DNA from: CAYSUS01 sp964434165
GTDB lineage: Bacteria > Planctomycetota > Planctomycetia > Pirellulales > Thermoguttaceae
Direction: 5' to 3'
DNA length: 64,000 bases
Assembly (NCBI GenBank): GCA_964434165.1
Contig: CAYSUS010000004.1
Location: forward strand, 1 to 64,000
Shown: positions 50,827 to 59,089 of the stretch, piece after piece
Layout: every line of letters begins with the position of its first letter
Numbering within the stretch: the first letter of the stretch is position 1
Notes under the pieces: model-generated
Told to the model about the DNA's origin: nothing
Seen by the model: only the letters and a program-made list of their open reading frames with translations
Database searches by the model: none
Translations under genes and position numbers: made by a program

Positions 50827-51411
50827 TCAGCGTCCCCCCTCGGCCCCCTCGATCGGCGCCTCGCGCTGGCGCGACTCCAGTTGCCGGAGCAGGGCCCGAC
50901 GCCGCCCGTCGTAGGCGGCCCTTTCCCGCTGGTACGTTTCCGCCTTCCCCAGCGCGGAGACGCCCGCGAAGATCGCGCCGACCACGAACAGCACGCCGAA
51001 TAGCGGGAAGACAACGCCGACCAGTGGAAACGGGCTGTTGCGGGTGATGGCCAAGGCCATCACGGTCCACAAGACGCCGAACCCTGCCACGAGAAACGAG
51101 CCGATCAGAGTCCCTCCCCGCGTGGGCACGTGCGCGTTCCCGCGCTTGTCACGGATCAGCAGCGCGGCGCGGCGCGCATCCCACTGGCGGTCGATCTCCT
51201 CCAGCTCGCTGTGCAGCTTCAGCGCGGCCACGTCGTCGGCGATCTTTCGGGTGCGGTCGTCGATGGACTCCAGCGTCTCGGTGTAGGCGGCGCTGCCGGT
51301 TCGATGGACCTCCAGCCGCGTCGAGCAATAGGCGCAGGTGAGAAACCGAGTCTTGTGGGGCACCTCCAGCGGCGCCCCGCAATGATTGCAGTTGAGGCTC
51401 AGCACGCGCAT
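50827..51411 (-). CDS. Zinc-ribbon membrane protein
   Basis: 194 residues. A C4 zinc ribbon opens the protein (Cys8, 11, 26, 29; CNHCGAPL and CAYCSTRL). A polar segment with a predicted coiled stretch (ESIDDRTRKIADDVAALKLHSELEEIDRQWDARR) is followed by two hydrophobic helices (about 100-122 and 127-152) and a charged tail. The form recalls small planctomycete and deltaproteobacterial proteins of unknown function with a C4 ribbon and two helices. No functional clue from neighbours. Start is the first ATG at 51411. Confidence 0.75.
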   Translation of the reverse strand: MRVLSLNCNHCGAPLEVPHKTRFLTCAYCSTRLEVHRTGSAAYTETLESIDDRTRKIADDVAALKLHSELEEIDRQWDARRAALLIRDKRGNAHVPTRGGTLIGSFLVAGFGVLWTVMALAITRNSPFPLVGVVFPLFGVLFVVGAIFAGVSALGKAETYQRERAAYDGRRRALLRQLESRQREAPIEGAEGGR

Positions 51412-51496
51412 GGGTCGTTGTCTGCCCGAGACGCTACGGCCGGGTCCGTGGGATCGCGGAGGAGCCGTGATGCCGATCCGCGGGGTGCGGCTCCGC

Positions 51497-52672
51497 CTAC
51501 TTCGATTCCACCTTGATCTTCACCGGCGGGCTGGTGACCTCGATGGGACTGGTCTCGCCCGACTCGGTCTTCTCGCGGGCCTTGAAGGTGGCTGTCAGGG
51601 TGTACTCGCCCGGCTCGGTCCAGTAGCTGCCCTTACCGCCGTTGGGGCCGTGCTGGAGGCGGCGGATGGCGATCGTGTGCACCTTGTCCGGGCCAAGCGT
51701 GATCTCGTTGGGCCTCTCGACGATCGCGGGAAGACCGCCCTGGACGGTCATCGCGCCGGGACCGTCGAGCTTCAACTCGACCTCGGACCTGCCGCGTCCG
51801 ACAAGGAGCGTCATCTCCCGCCCGCTCGTGTTGCGCACTTCCAGTTGCATGTCCACCTCGGGCGGAAGCGGACGTTGCGGCCCCTGTCCGAGCGCGAAGA
51901 TCTGCACCTGGGGGGGACCGCCGGGCACGCCTCCTTGCATCTGAATCCGGCCCTGGATCTGAATACGGCCGCCCTGGGCCTGGATGCGAAAGCCCTGGCC
52001 GTTCGCATCCTCCTCGCCGTCCTTCGCCCTCTCGCCCTCCTTCTTCTCGCCGCTCTTGGCGCCCCCTTTTTCGTCTCTGGCGGGAGCGGCCTCCTTCCTG
52101 ACGGGCTTGTCGCCGGGAAGGATGTCCTTGACGACGCGGTTGCCCTGGCCGTCGTCCACGATGATCACGCCCTGGACCTCGCCCTCGACCTTGACGTCGA
52201 GGTCGCCACCGTCCTTCTTCTCGGCCTTCTTGTCCTCGGCTCTTTCCGTCTTGGTCTTGGCGGGCTCGGCGGCCTTCGTTGCGTCCTCCTCCTCAGACTC
52301 CGACTCGCCCCGCTTGCTCTCGCCCTGGGCTTTGGGAGGGGCCTTGCCGGCCGGGTCGGGCCGCAGGGGGATCTTCTTGGCGCGGCGGGCCTTGGGGGGC
52401 AGCGGCACCGCGCGGCGGGCCGGGATCGGCACGGCCTGAATCTGGATGTTGGGCTGGATGAGGGCGCGGCCGGCCTGGGCCGGGGCCTCGCGGAGCTTCT
52501 TGCGGAACTCGGCACCCTGCTGGCCCGGATCGAGCGTGTAAGTGGCTTTGCCCAACACCAGGCGGGCCTTCAGAGGCGAGAAGTCCTGGGGGATCACCAC
52601 GCGCGTGTCGGCGGCCAGGCCGACAGACGCTCCCCACGATGCGGCGACCAGCGCGACGATCAGACGTGCCAT
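51497..52672 (-). CDS. Exported low-complexity protein of unknown function
   Basis: 391 residues from ATG 52672, with AAGGAGA upstream. Signal peptide about 1-20. The middle (about 95-230) is low-complexity, rich in Lys, Glu and Ala. A glycine/glutamine region (IQIQGRIQMQGG) follows. The C-terminal part (about 270-391) has beta-strand-like segments, including VDMQLEVRNTSGREMTLLVGRGRSEVELKLDGPG, PNEITLGPDKVHTIAI and GEYTLTATFKARE, a fold similar to immunoglobulin-like or copper-binding domains in planctomycetes. No catalytic motif. I do not recognise it. Confidence 0.7.
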   Translation of the reverse strand: MARLIVALVAASWGASVGLAADTRVVIPQDFSPLKARLVLGKATYTLDPGQQGAEFRKKLREAPAQAGRALIQPNIQIQAVPIPARRAVPLPPKARRAKKIPLRPDPAGKAPPKAQGESKRGESESEEEDATKAAEPAKTKTERAEDKKAEKKDGGDLDVKVEGEVQGVIIVDDGQGNRVVKDILPGDKPVRKEAAPARDEKGGAKSGEKKEGERAKDGEEDANGQGFRIQAQGGRIQIQGRIQMQGGVPGGPPQVQIFALGQGPQRPLPPEVDMQLEVRNTSGREMTLLVGRGRSEVELKLDGPGAMTVQGGLPAIVERPNEITLGPDKVHTIAIRRLQHGPNGGKGSYWTEPGEYTLTATFKAREKTESGETSPIEVTSPPVKIKVESK

Positions 52673-52964
52673 GACGTGTCTCCTTAAGTCGGGCGAAAGG
52701 ACCGGTGCCGGGAGCCCCGGTCCGGCGGAACGGTTACCAGGTCGCGGACATTCGGGACGGCCTCTCATCATACGCTGCGGGCAGCCCCCCATCCAACGAG
52801 TTCCCTCGCCAAGAAGTCGGGGGGAATGCCGGTGCGCCGCAGACGCATGCCCCACGGCCCATGCGGCGGAGCCGGCCGCCCGAGCCCCCTCCAGGCTATC
52901 CTGCACGTCCCCATCCGTTTGAACCCCTGACGCCGCGTGAAGTTCCATCGCGCAGGCACTTCTT

Positions 52965-53855
52965 CTATGCAGGTTCGGTCGGGGGCGCGCTGTCGCCGGC
53001 GGGCTCGTGCCCGATCGGCGCGGAGCGGGCGGCGAAGCGGAGCAGCACGCTGGAGGGGCTCGCGTGAACCTGATCGAGTTTCAGGTCGAAACGCGCGCCG
53101 TAAGGGAGCAACTGCGTGGTCTTGATCCGCGCCGGCGGACCGCCCAACTGCTCCACGGCGAGTTGCGGGGTGTGCTCGAAGGGTGGGCAGAACGCGACGT
53201 GCAGGTTCGCAATCCGCTGTCCCGTGGCCAGATCGACGCGCAGCCAGCCGGCCAGAACGTCGCTCCCGTCGGCGCCGTGACTACGGGTAAGCTGCTGAAC
53301 GACGTCTTCCGCCGCGACCTCCATGCCCAGAAACGCCAGCGAACTGGGTTGCGGATTCTGGGGCGGATCGTAGCGCAGCCCCTCGGCGGCAGGACGCGCG
53401 GCCGGGGCCCGCGTGGGTGGCTGCTCGGCGGGCCGCGGAGCCGGCTTCCAGAGCACGCAGGTCGCCCCGGCCAGCAGCGTGGTCCAAAGCACCGCCAGAC
53501 CCAGCGAAGGAGTTCGCGGCACGGCCAGCGACGCGCCAAGAATCGAGAGGCTGACCAGCCCGGCCCAGGGCAGCCCGCGGCCGAGCCACGGCGGGCTCCC
53601 GCCCCGATCGTCCGACCGCACCAGGAGGCTCGCCGCAGCGGCCGCGGTCGCCGCGGCCAGGCCAGCAACGGCCAGACCCGCCGTAGGGAGCGGCTGGGCA
53701 AGCCCCCCGGCAAGGCGACGCCACGCCACCACCAGCGCGGCAAAGGCGAGAAGGGTGCACAGCGTCAGGGCTGCCGCCGGGGCGGGAGCCAGGTGCAGCG
53801 ATCCCTCCTCCGGCCAGGCCGCGCGCCGCGCGGCCGTCGGGTTGTCCGAGTGCAT
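52965..53855 (-). CDS. Hypothetical four-helix membrane protein
   Basis: 296 residues. The N-terminal half has about four hydrophobic helices (near 27-48, 57-78, 92-110, 116-134). A proline-rich linker (PAPRPAEQPPTRAPAARPAAEG) leads to a soluble C-terminal domain (about 165-285) with LAGWLRVDLATGQRIANLHVAFCPPFEHTPQLAVEQL. The latter looks beta-rich and conserved in style but is not one I recognise. It lies just downstream of metK on the same strand (36 bp), so co-transcription is likely. Confidence 0.65.
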   Translation of the reverse strand: MHSDNPTAARRAAWPEEGSLHLAPAPAAALTLCTLLAFAALVVAWRRLAGGLAQPLPTAGLAVAGLAAATAAAAASLLVRSDDRGGSPPWLGRGLPWAGLVSLSILGASLAVPRTPSLGLAVLWTTLLAGATCVLWKPAPRPAEQPPTRAPAARPAAEGLRYDPPQNPQPSSLAFLGMEVAAEDVVQQLTRSHGADGSDVLAGWLRVDLATGQRIANLHVAFCPPFEHTPQLAVEQLGGPPARIKTTQLLPYGARFDLKLDQVHASPSSVLLRFAARSAPIGHEPAGDSAPPTEPA

Positions 53856-53891
53856 CGCTGTCGGCTCCGCGCTCGAGCCCGGTCGGACGAT

Positions 53892-55076
53892 CTACTTGGC
53901 GGCCGCCTGGAGGCCCACCGCCTCGGCCAGCTCGTCGGCCCGGTCGGTCTTCTCCCAGGTGAACTCCGGCTCGCACCGTCCGAAATGCCCGCCCCAGGCC
54001 GTCTTGCGGAAGATCGGCCGCCGCAGGTCGAGGTACCGGATGATGCCGCCGGGCGTGAGGGGAAACATCTCCCGGGCCAGCTCGCACAGGCGCACGTCAT
54101 CCACGCGCCCGGTGCCGAACGAATCGATCAGCACGCTGACGGGCTCGGTCACGCCGATCGCGTAAGCCAGCTCGACCTCGCAGCGGTCGGCCAAGCCGGC
54201 CGCCACGAGGTTCTTGGCCACGTGCCGCGCCATGTAGGCGGCGCTGCGATCGACCTTGGTGGGGTCCTTGCCGCTGAACGCGCCGCCGCCGTGGCGGGCC
54301 CAGCCGCCGTAGGTGTCGACGATGATCTTGCGCCCCGTCACGCCCGTGTCGCCGTGCGGGCCGCCCGTCACGAATCGGCCCGTCGGATTGACGTGGTAGA
54401 TGATCTCGCCGTTGACCAGCTCGTCGGGCAGAAGCGGTCTGGCGATCTGCTCGATGACGTACTCGCGGATCTCCTGCTGGCTCACGGAGGCCGCATGCTG
54501 GGTGGAGACGACCACCGTGTCGATGCGGACCGGCTTCGGCCCGTCGAACTCGACGGTCACCTGGCTCTTGCTGTCGGGCCGGAGCCAATCGACCTCGCCC
54601 TGCTGTCGGGCCTCGGTCAGGCGGTTGAGGATGCGGTGGGCCAGGCAGATGGGCAGGGGCATCAGTTCGGGCGTGTCGTTGCAGGCGTAGCCGAACATCA
54701 TCCCCTGGTCGCCCGCGCCGATCTCCTTGCCCCTGGCCGCGTCGTCGTCCACACCCATGGCGATGTCCGTGCTCTGCCGCCGCAGCGAGACCAGCACCCC
54801 GCAGGTGTCGGCGTTGTAGCCCATCTCGTCGGAGGTGTAGCCCACCTCGCGGATCACGTCGCGGACCACGTCGGAATAGTCCACGCGGGTCTGGGTGGTG
54901 ATCTCGCCGGCCACCATGGCCAGGCCGGTGGCCACCAGCGTCTCGCAGGCGACGCGGCTCATCGGGTCGTCGGCGATCAGCGCGTCGAGGATCCCGTCGG
55001 AGATCTGGTCGGCCAGTTTGTCCGGGTGGCCCATGCTGACCGCTTCGCTGGTGAAAAGGAACTTGCCTTGTGCCAC
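53892..55076 (-). CDS. metK: S-adenosylmethionine synthetase
   Basis: 394 residues from GTG 55076, with AGGAGGG eight bases upstream; this site decides against a GTG at 55100. The product VAQGKFLFTSEAVSMGHPDKLADQ starts like MetK. Motifs GHPDK, GAGDQGMMFGYA (ATP-binding loop), GGGAFSGKDPTKVDRSAAY and the closing region EFTWEKTD are intact. It makes S-adenosylmethionine from methionine and ATP. It feeds the many methyltransferases in the window. A matching TTGCGG-17-TATAAT promoter lies upstream. Confidence 0.97.
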   Translation of the reverse strand: MAQGKFLFTSEAVSMGHPDKLADQISDGILDALIADDPMSRVACETLVATGLAMVAGEITTQTRVDYSDVVRDVIREVGYTSDEMGYNADTCGVLVSLRRQSTDIAMGVDDDAARGKEIGAGDQGMMFGYACNDTPELMPLPICLAHRILNRLTEARQQGEVDWLRPDSKSQVTVEFDGPKPVRIDTVVVSTQHAASVSQQEIREYVIEQIARPLLPDELVNGEIIYHVNPTGRFVTGGPHGDTGVTGRKIIVDTYGGWARHGGGAFSGKDPTKVDRSAAYMARHVAKNLVAAGLADRCEVELAYAIGVTEPVSVLIDSFGTGRVDDVRLCELAREMFPLTPGGIIRYLDLRRPIFRKTAWGGHFGRCEPEFTWEKTDRADELAEAVGLQAAAK

Positions 55077-55403
55077 GGAACACGCCCTCCTGAAAGCCAC
55101 GTAAGTACAATGCCCGCTTCGGGTCCTGCTATGCCAAGCGGGCCATTATAGACCGGCTGGCCGGCCCCCGCAATCGCGTGGCGACCGTGTGAAAGCGGGC
55201 CGCCGCACGACGAGCCGACTTCCACCATCGCAGGGCCGTCGCCCCAGTGGCGCCGCGCCACCGCTCAGGGGTGGGGCCCGTCGATTGCATCGCGTTTGGC
55301 CTTGAAACGACCGTCGCAATCCGTTACAAGCCCCCCCACGCTGCCTTTTCCCTGCGGGATTCCGCGCCTGCGCACTATTCGGGCTCGCCCCAGGAGGCGT
55401 TCC
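55077..55403. other. 327-bp divergent region between metK and the SH3b protein gene
   Basis: Carries the metK promoter (55145-55173) and the AGGAGG ribosome-binding site before 55404. The plus-strand promoter of the SH3b gene was not found by eye. No reading frame of its own. Confidence 0.5.
55145..55173 (-). promoter_or_regulatory. Sigma70-like promoter for metK
   Basis: On the minus strand TTGCGG (55168-55173), a 17-bp spacer and perfect TATAAT (55145-55150), 69 bp before the GTG. Best promoter match in the window. No SAM riboswitch structure was recognised in the leader. Confidence 0.6.
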
Positions 55404-56678
55404 ATGCGCCCGCTCCAAACCGCCCTCGGCCTGCTGCTCGTCCTGCCTCTGGCTGCGCCGACGGCCGCGGACCCGTCCGCTTTTCCGTACAAGGCGTACA
55501 TCACCAGCGATGAGGTCTATGTGCGGAGCGGGCCGGGGCAGGACTACTACCCGACCGACAAGCTCAACGCCGGCGACGTGGTAGAGGTCTATCGTCACGA
55601 TCCGGGGGGATGGTACGCCGTTCGGCCGCCCAAGCAGAGCTTCTCCTGGGTGTCCACCCGGTATCTGAAGTTCGGGGACGACGGCCTGGCCGAGGCCCAG
55701 GGCGATCGCGTGGCCGTGCGCGTGGGAAGCCGCTTCAGCGAGATCCGCGACGTGATCCAGGTCCGGCTCGACCGCGGCGAGCTGGTCGAGGTGCTCCAGA
55801 GCGGCCGGCTGGCCAACGGAGAGCAGGTCGCGCCCTGGTGCAAGGTCGCGCCGCCGGCGGGCGAGTTTCGCTGGGTTTATGGCAAGTACGTGGATCCCGA
55901 CTTCCCGGCCGACGGCATCCGCAAGACCTCGGGCGGGCACAGCCCGCTGGTGCAGGATGCGGCCATGGTGACCGAGACCGGCACCGGCGATGTCCCCGCC
56001 GAGGCCGACCGCATCGGCGTGACGGACGACGGTCCTTCCGACGTCGAGCAGGTGTCGGACGAGGCGGCCGCGCCCGCCGCGGCGAACGGCTCGCCCGCGG
56101 CCGCGCCTGCATCGCCCCGGCTGTCGCCTGCGGAATTCCAGTCGGAACTGCAGGATCTGGAGTTGAGGCTTTCCATGATGGTCGTCGAGGAGCCCACGGT
56201 TTGGCACTTCGAGGGGTTGGCCGAGCGGGCCGATGCGCTGCTCGCCCAGGCGCGGACGGCCGTGGAGCGCGGCAAGGCGAGAATCCTGACGCGTCGGATT
56301 GCGCGGTTCTCGGAGATCAAGCGCCGCTACGACGAAGTGGCCGCCGGACGCCGGACCAACGACCTGAGCACCACGTCGCGTGCCGCGGCCGCGAGTGCTT
56401 CCCCGCCGACGGCCGCGGCGGCAGCCGACGAACGCTTCGACGGGGCCGGGCGCCTCACGCGCGTCGTCTCGCCCAAGGTCGGCGCCCCGACCTACGCCCT
56501 GATGAACGAGCAAGGCGACGTCTCGTGCTACGTCACCCCGGCTCCGGGGCTGAACCTGAGGCCCTTCGAGGGAAAACGGATCGGCGTGACCGGCGTGACC
56601 GGGCTGATGCTCGATCCCCGGGCCAGGCACGTGGCCGTCAAGCACGTCTCGCTGCTCGACGACCGCCGCATGCGGTGA
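55404..56678 (+). CDS. Exported protein with two SH3b domains
   Basis: 424 residues from ATG 55404, with CAGGAGG upstream. Signal peptide (about 1-23). The first SH3b domain (about 30-90) has AYITSDEVYVRSGPGQDYYP and WVSTRYLKF; a second (about 97-162) has VAVRVGSRFSEIRDVIQVRLDRGELVEVL. Then an alanine/proline linker, a helical region with LSPAEFQSELQDLELRLSMMV, and a C-terminal domain with GRLTRVVSPKVGAPTYALMNEQGDVSCYV that binds the pattern of peptidoglycan-associated exported proteins. A cell-wall or scaffold role is likely. Its stop overlaps the possible GTG of the CYTH gene. Confidence 0.82.
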   Translation: MRPLQTALGLLLVLPLAAPTAADPSAFPYKAYITSDEVYVRSGPGQDYYPTDKLNAGDVVEVYRHDPGGWYAVRPPKQSFSWVSTRYLKFGDDGLAEAQGDRVAVRVGSRFSEIRDVIQVRLDRGELVEVLQSGRLANGEQVAPWCKVAPPAGEFRWVYGKYVDPDFPADGIRKTSGGHSPLVQDAAMVTETGTGDVPAEADRIGVTDDGPSDVEQVSDEAAAPAAANGSPAAAPASPRLSPAEFQSELQDLELRLSMMVVEEPTVWHFEGLAERADALLAQARTAVERGKARILTRRIARFSEIKRRYDEVAAGRRTNDLSTTSRAAAASASPPTAAAAADERFDGAGRLTRVVSPKVGAPTYALMNEQGDVSCYVTPAPGLNLRPFEGKRIGVTGVTGLMLDPRARHVAVKHVSLLDDRRMR

Positions 56679-56683
56679 GCGGC

Positions 56684-57193
56684 ATGCGCAACATCGAGCT
56701 GAAAGCCCGGCTGACCGATCTGCCGGCCGCGCGCCGGACCGCCGCGGCCCTCGCCGCGGATCACGCAGGCACCTTGGAGCAGGTCGATACGTACTTCACC
56801 GGCCTCCACGGGCGTCTCAAGCTGCGCGAGACCGTCGGGGGCTCCGCGCAACTGGTCTGGTACTCCCGGCCCGACGAGCGGGGCCCCAAGGCGAGCGACT
56901 ACCTCCTGGTTCCGACCGAGGCGCCCGAAGCGCTCAAGGCGGCCCTTTCGGCCGCATGGGGCGTGCGCTGCGTGGTTCGCAAGCGCCGGGAGGTTTACCT
57001 CTGGGGCAACGTGCGGATTCACCTGGACGAGGTCGAGTCGCTCGGCGCGTTCCTGGAGTTCGAGGCCGTGCTTGGCGAGGAGGTCGGCGACGCGGCAGGC
57101 CTCGCGCAGGTGGAGGAGCTGACCGCCCGGTTCGCGATTCGTCCGCAGGATCTGCTGTCCGGCTCCTACGCGGACATGCTGTCGCACGAATAA
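56684..57193 (+). CDS. CYTH (class IV adenylate cyclase-like) domain protein
   Basis: 169 residues. Start at ATG 56684; GTG 56675, overlapping the upstream stop as GTGA, is a plausible coupled start that adds three residues. The protein opens RNIELKARL, the CYTH signature with the second Glu and Lys; the first Glu is Asn, common in the CyaB-like branch. Basic and acidic tunnel residues follow in GRLKLRETVG, LVWYSRPDERGPK, VVRKRREVYLW, IHLDEVESLGAFLEFE. Such proteins bind or hydrolyse triphosphates, or act as adenylate cyclases. Substrate not assignable. Operon with the SH3b gene is likely. Confidence 0.87.
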   Translation: MRNIELKARLTDLPAARRTAAALAADHAGTLEQVDTYFTGLHGRLKLRETVGGSAQLVWYSRPDERGPKASDYLLVPTEAPEALKAALSAAWGVRCVVRKRREVYLWGNVRIHLDEVESLGAFLEFEAVLGEEVGDAAGLAQVEELTARFAIRPQDLLSGSYADMLSHE

Positions 57194-57201
57194 CGCCCCC
57201 C

Positions 57202-57243
57202 GGCCTTGGAAGAGGCATTGCAGTCTGGGGAGGGCCTTTTTTT
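57202..57243 (+). terminator. Possible intrinsic terminator after the CYTH gene
   Basis: A GGCC-based stem of about six pairs (57202-57207 with 57231-57236, one G-U pair) with a long loop is followed by seven T (57237-57243). Weak stem but a good T run, shortly after the stop at 57193. Confidence 0.35.
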
Positions 57244-57395
57244 CGGAGCGGCTGCGCGTTCTAATGGGGGTGATGCCGGCGGTCCTCGGGGGGTTTCGCC
57301 GAGCCGGAAGGGAACGGCGGGTCGGCCGGGTCAAGGCACGCCCGCGGTCGATCGCTGCGCCGATTCGCCTTCTCGCGCGTACAGGAGGTGATCCG

Positions 57396-57884
57396 ATGCA
57401 GTACGTCGTCCACCTCGAGCACAGCGAGGTCATTCAAGACCAGTTCGCGCGCCTGCTCGGCGTCCAGGAGGGCAGCCTGGACGAATACCACTACATGGCC
57501 ACGGACACGCCCGCCGACGCTCGCCGCCAGATCGTCGCCGACCGCGTCAAGGCCCTGGTGTTCGACTTGGGCCTGAAGCCCAAGTGGGACAACAAGCACC
57601 TCTATCCTCTGCTGCGGCATCTGGCCCTCGGCGAAGACCTGCCGGCCGGGCTCCGCGCCGCGGATTGCGCCGCCCACACCGTCGCGCTGCTGGCCCACCG
57701 GCATCACGTCCCCAGCGCGGTGCTCACGCACTTCGCGTCCTTCCAGACCGGCGACGTGTCGATCAACGACGAGAAGCTCCGCGAGGTGTTCCACGCCCAG
57801 GCGATCTTCCGCAAGGACGGGCCCGGCCTGGCCCGCTGCGCCGACTGGGTTCGCAAGACACTGGGGATCTCCGCCACGGAGTGA
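57396..57884 (+). CDS. Conserved-looking protein of unknown function
   Basis: 162 residues from ATG 57396 with a strong AGGAGGTG 5-12 bases upstream. No membrane segment or signal. The sequence is mixed helical and polar: MQYVVHLEHSEVIQDQFARLL, MATDTPADARRQIVADRVKALVFDLGL, then HTVALLAHRHHVPSAVLTHFASFQTGDVSI. Three histidines lie close together (LLAHRHHV), which might bind a metal. I do not recognise a family. It stands alone between a possible terminator and the convergent nitroreductase gene. Confidence 0.75.
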   Translation: MQYVVHLEHSEVIQDQFARLLGVQEGSLDEYHYMATDTPADARRQIVADRVKALVFDLGLKPKWDNKHLYPLLRHLALGEDLPAGLRAADCAAHTVALLAHRHHVPSAVLTHFASFQTGDVSINDEKLREVFHAQAIFRKDGPGLARCADWVRKTLGISATE

Positions 57885-57913
57885 GTCCGGCGTTCCGCGG
57901 GCGGCGGAATGCG

Positions 57914-58828
57914 CTACGAGGCAGGATTGCCCTGCAAGTACGTCACCGACTCCAGTTCCCGCCGGATTGTCCTGCGGTGCTCCACGGCCGGGTAGCCGAG
58001 GGCCAGGATCAGGCCGGTCTTGTTGCCCTCGGGGATCGCGTACTTCGCGCGGAGCTGCTTGTCGTGGCCGATCGCCACGCCCGAGCCGATCATCACGCTG
58101 GCCAGCCCCAGGCTCTCGGCTGCCAGCATCGCGTAGGTGGCCACGATGGTCGTGTCGGCCGCGTCGGCGTAGGCGTTGTGGTGGAACAGCAGCACCACCG
58201 GCGCGTCGTACACGAAGCAGTCCTCTCCGGCCTCGTGGCGCTCGGCCAGGAACGCCATCAAGGGGCGGACGAAGTCCCGCATCATTGTGTACTCCTCCCT
58301 GCTCTTGAAGAGGCACACAAGCCGGAGCACGAGGGGGTTGAACATGCGGGCCATGCGCCCGAACGACCGGCAGCAGTCGGCGACGAAGGGGCGGACCTTG
58401 TCGCGGCCGGCGATCACGACCACGCCCGTCGGGTGCGGCGGGATCCCCATCGGCGCCGTGGCCGCCATGCGGAGCACGCGGTCGATCAGCTCCCGCTCCA
58501 CCTCCTGCTTCTTGAAGTGGCGCGCGCTTCGGCGGCGGAGCATGAGCGCTTCGAGCTGTTCGCCATCGGATGGGCGCTCCCGCGGCGGCAGATCGACGAT
58601 CCAGTCGGGCTGGAAGCCGCGCCCCGAGACGCGGATCGCGTCGGTCGGGCAGACCGTCATGCACTGCCCGCAGGCGATGCAGCCCATGAACTCGGCCCGG
58701 ACCACGGCCGCCTTGCCGCCTTCCAGGGCCAGGGTCTTGGAGGGGCAGATCTGCACGCAGCGGGCGCAGCCGTCGCACTTGTCCAGGTCGATCGTCGGGT
58801 TGCCGAACTGGCGGAAGTCGTAGGGCAT
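57914..58828 (-). CDS. Ferredoxin-nitroreductase fusion protein
   Basis: 304 residues from ATG 58828. The N-terminus holds two 4Fe-4S motifs: Cys18, 21, 24, 28 (CDGCARCVQIC) and Cys50, 53, 56, 60 (CIACGQCMTVC). The rest (about 85-304) is a flavin nitroreductase fold: RRRSARHFKKQEVE, VLRMAATAPMGIPPHPTGVVVIAG, AAESLGLASVMIG and GYPA. Electrons from a reduced ferredoxin-like centre would pass to FMN and on to an unknown acceptor. Fusions of this type occur in anaerobes and planctomycetes. Convergent with the gene of unknown function upstream, 29 bp away. Confidence 0.92.
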   Translation of the reverse strand: MPYDFRQFGNPTIDLDKCDGCARCVQICPSKTLALEGGKAAVVRAEFMGCIACGQCMTVCPTDAIRVSGRGFQPDWIVDLPPRERPSDGEQLEALMLRRRSARHFKKQEVERELIDRVLRMAATAPMGIPPHPTGVVVIAGRDKVRPFVADCCRSFGRMARMFNPLVLRLVCLFKSREEYTMMRDFVRPLMAFLAERHEAGEDCFVYDAPVVLLFHHNAYADAADTTIVATYAMLAAESLGLASVMIGSGVAIGHDKQLRAKYAIPEGNKTGLILALGYPAVEHRRTIRRELESVTYLQGNPAS

Positions 58829-58866
58829 GGTGGCAAGTGGCCGGTGGTCACGGGCAGGTGGTGTGA

Positions 58867-58892
58867 CACGCCCTCGCGGAGCGTGGGCATGC
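58867..58892. repeat. Dispersed GCCCTCGCG...GCGTGGGCATGC repeat, copy 2
   Basis: CACGCCCTCGCGGAGCGTGG then GCATGC. The CACGC/GCGTG arms pair over a nine-base loop. Related to 44350-44379. It lies upstream of the nitroreductase gene, between divergent genes. Confidence 0.5.
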
Positions 58893-59089
58893 CGCCGGGC
58901 GTCCCTGCTCCCCGGCCTCAATTCGCGGATTGTAGCCGTGGACCGAGCGCGGCGAAAAGGGACACCCTCCCGCATGGCGCTTGCGATCGGCCGCCTGGGA
59001 GCGGACAATGGGGACGCCGCCGCGGGGAGTCGGCCCACCGCGGCATGGGGTCGAGCATACCGAACGTCGATTCAGAAGGAGACATCGTG

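Noticed and set aside
55077..55144. SAM riboswitch in the metK leader
   Set aside because: The 68-base leader after the promoter is too short and shows no conserved SAM-riboswitch core by eye.
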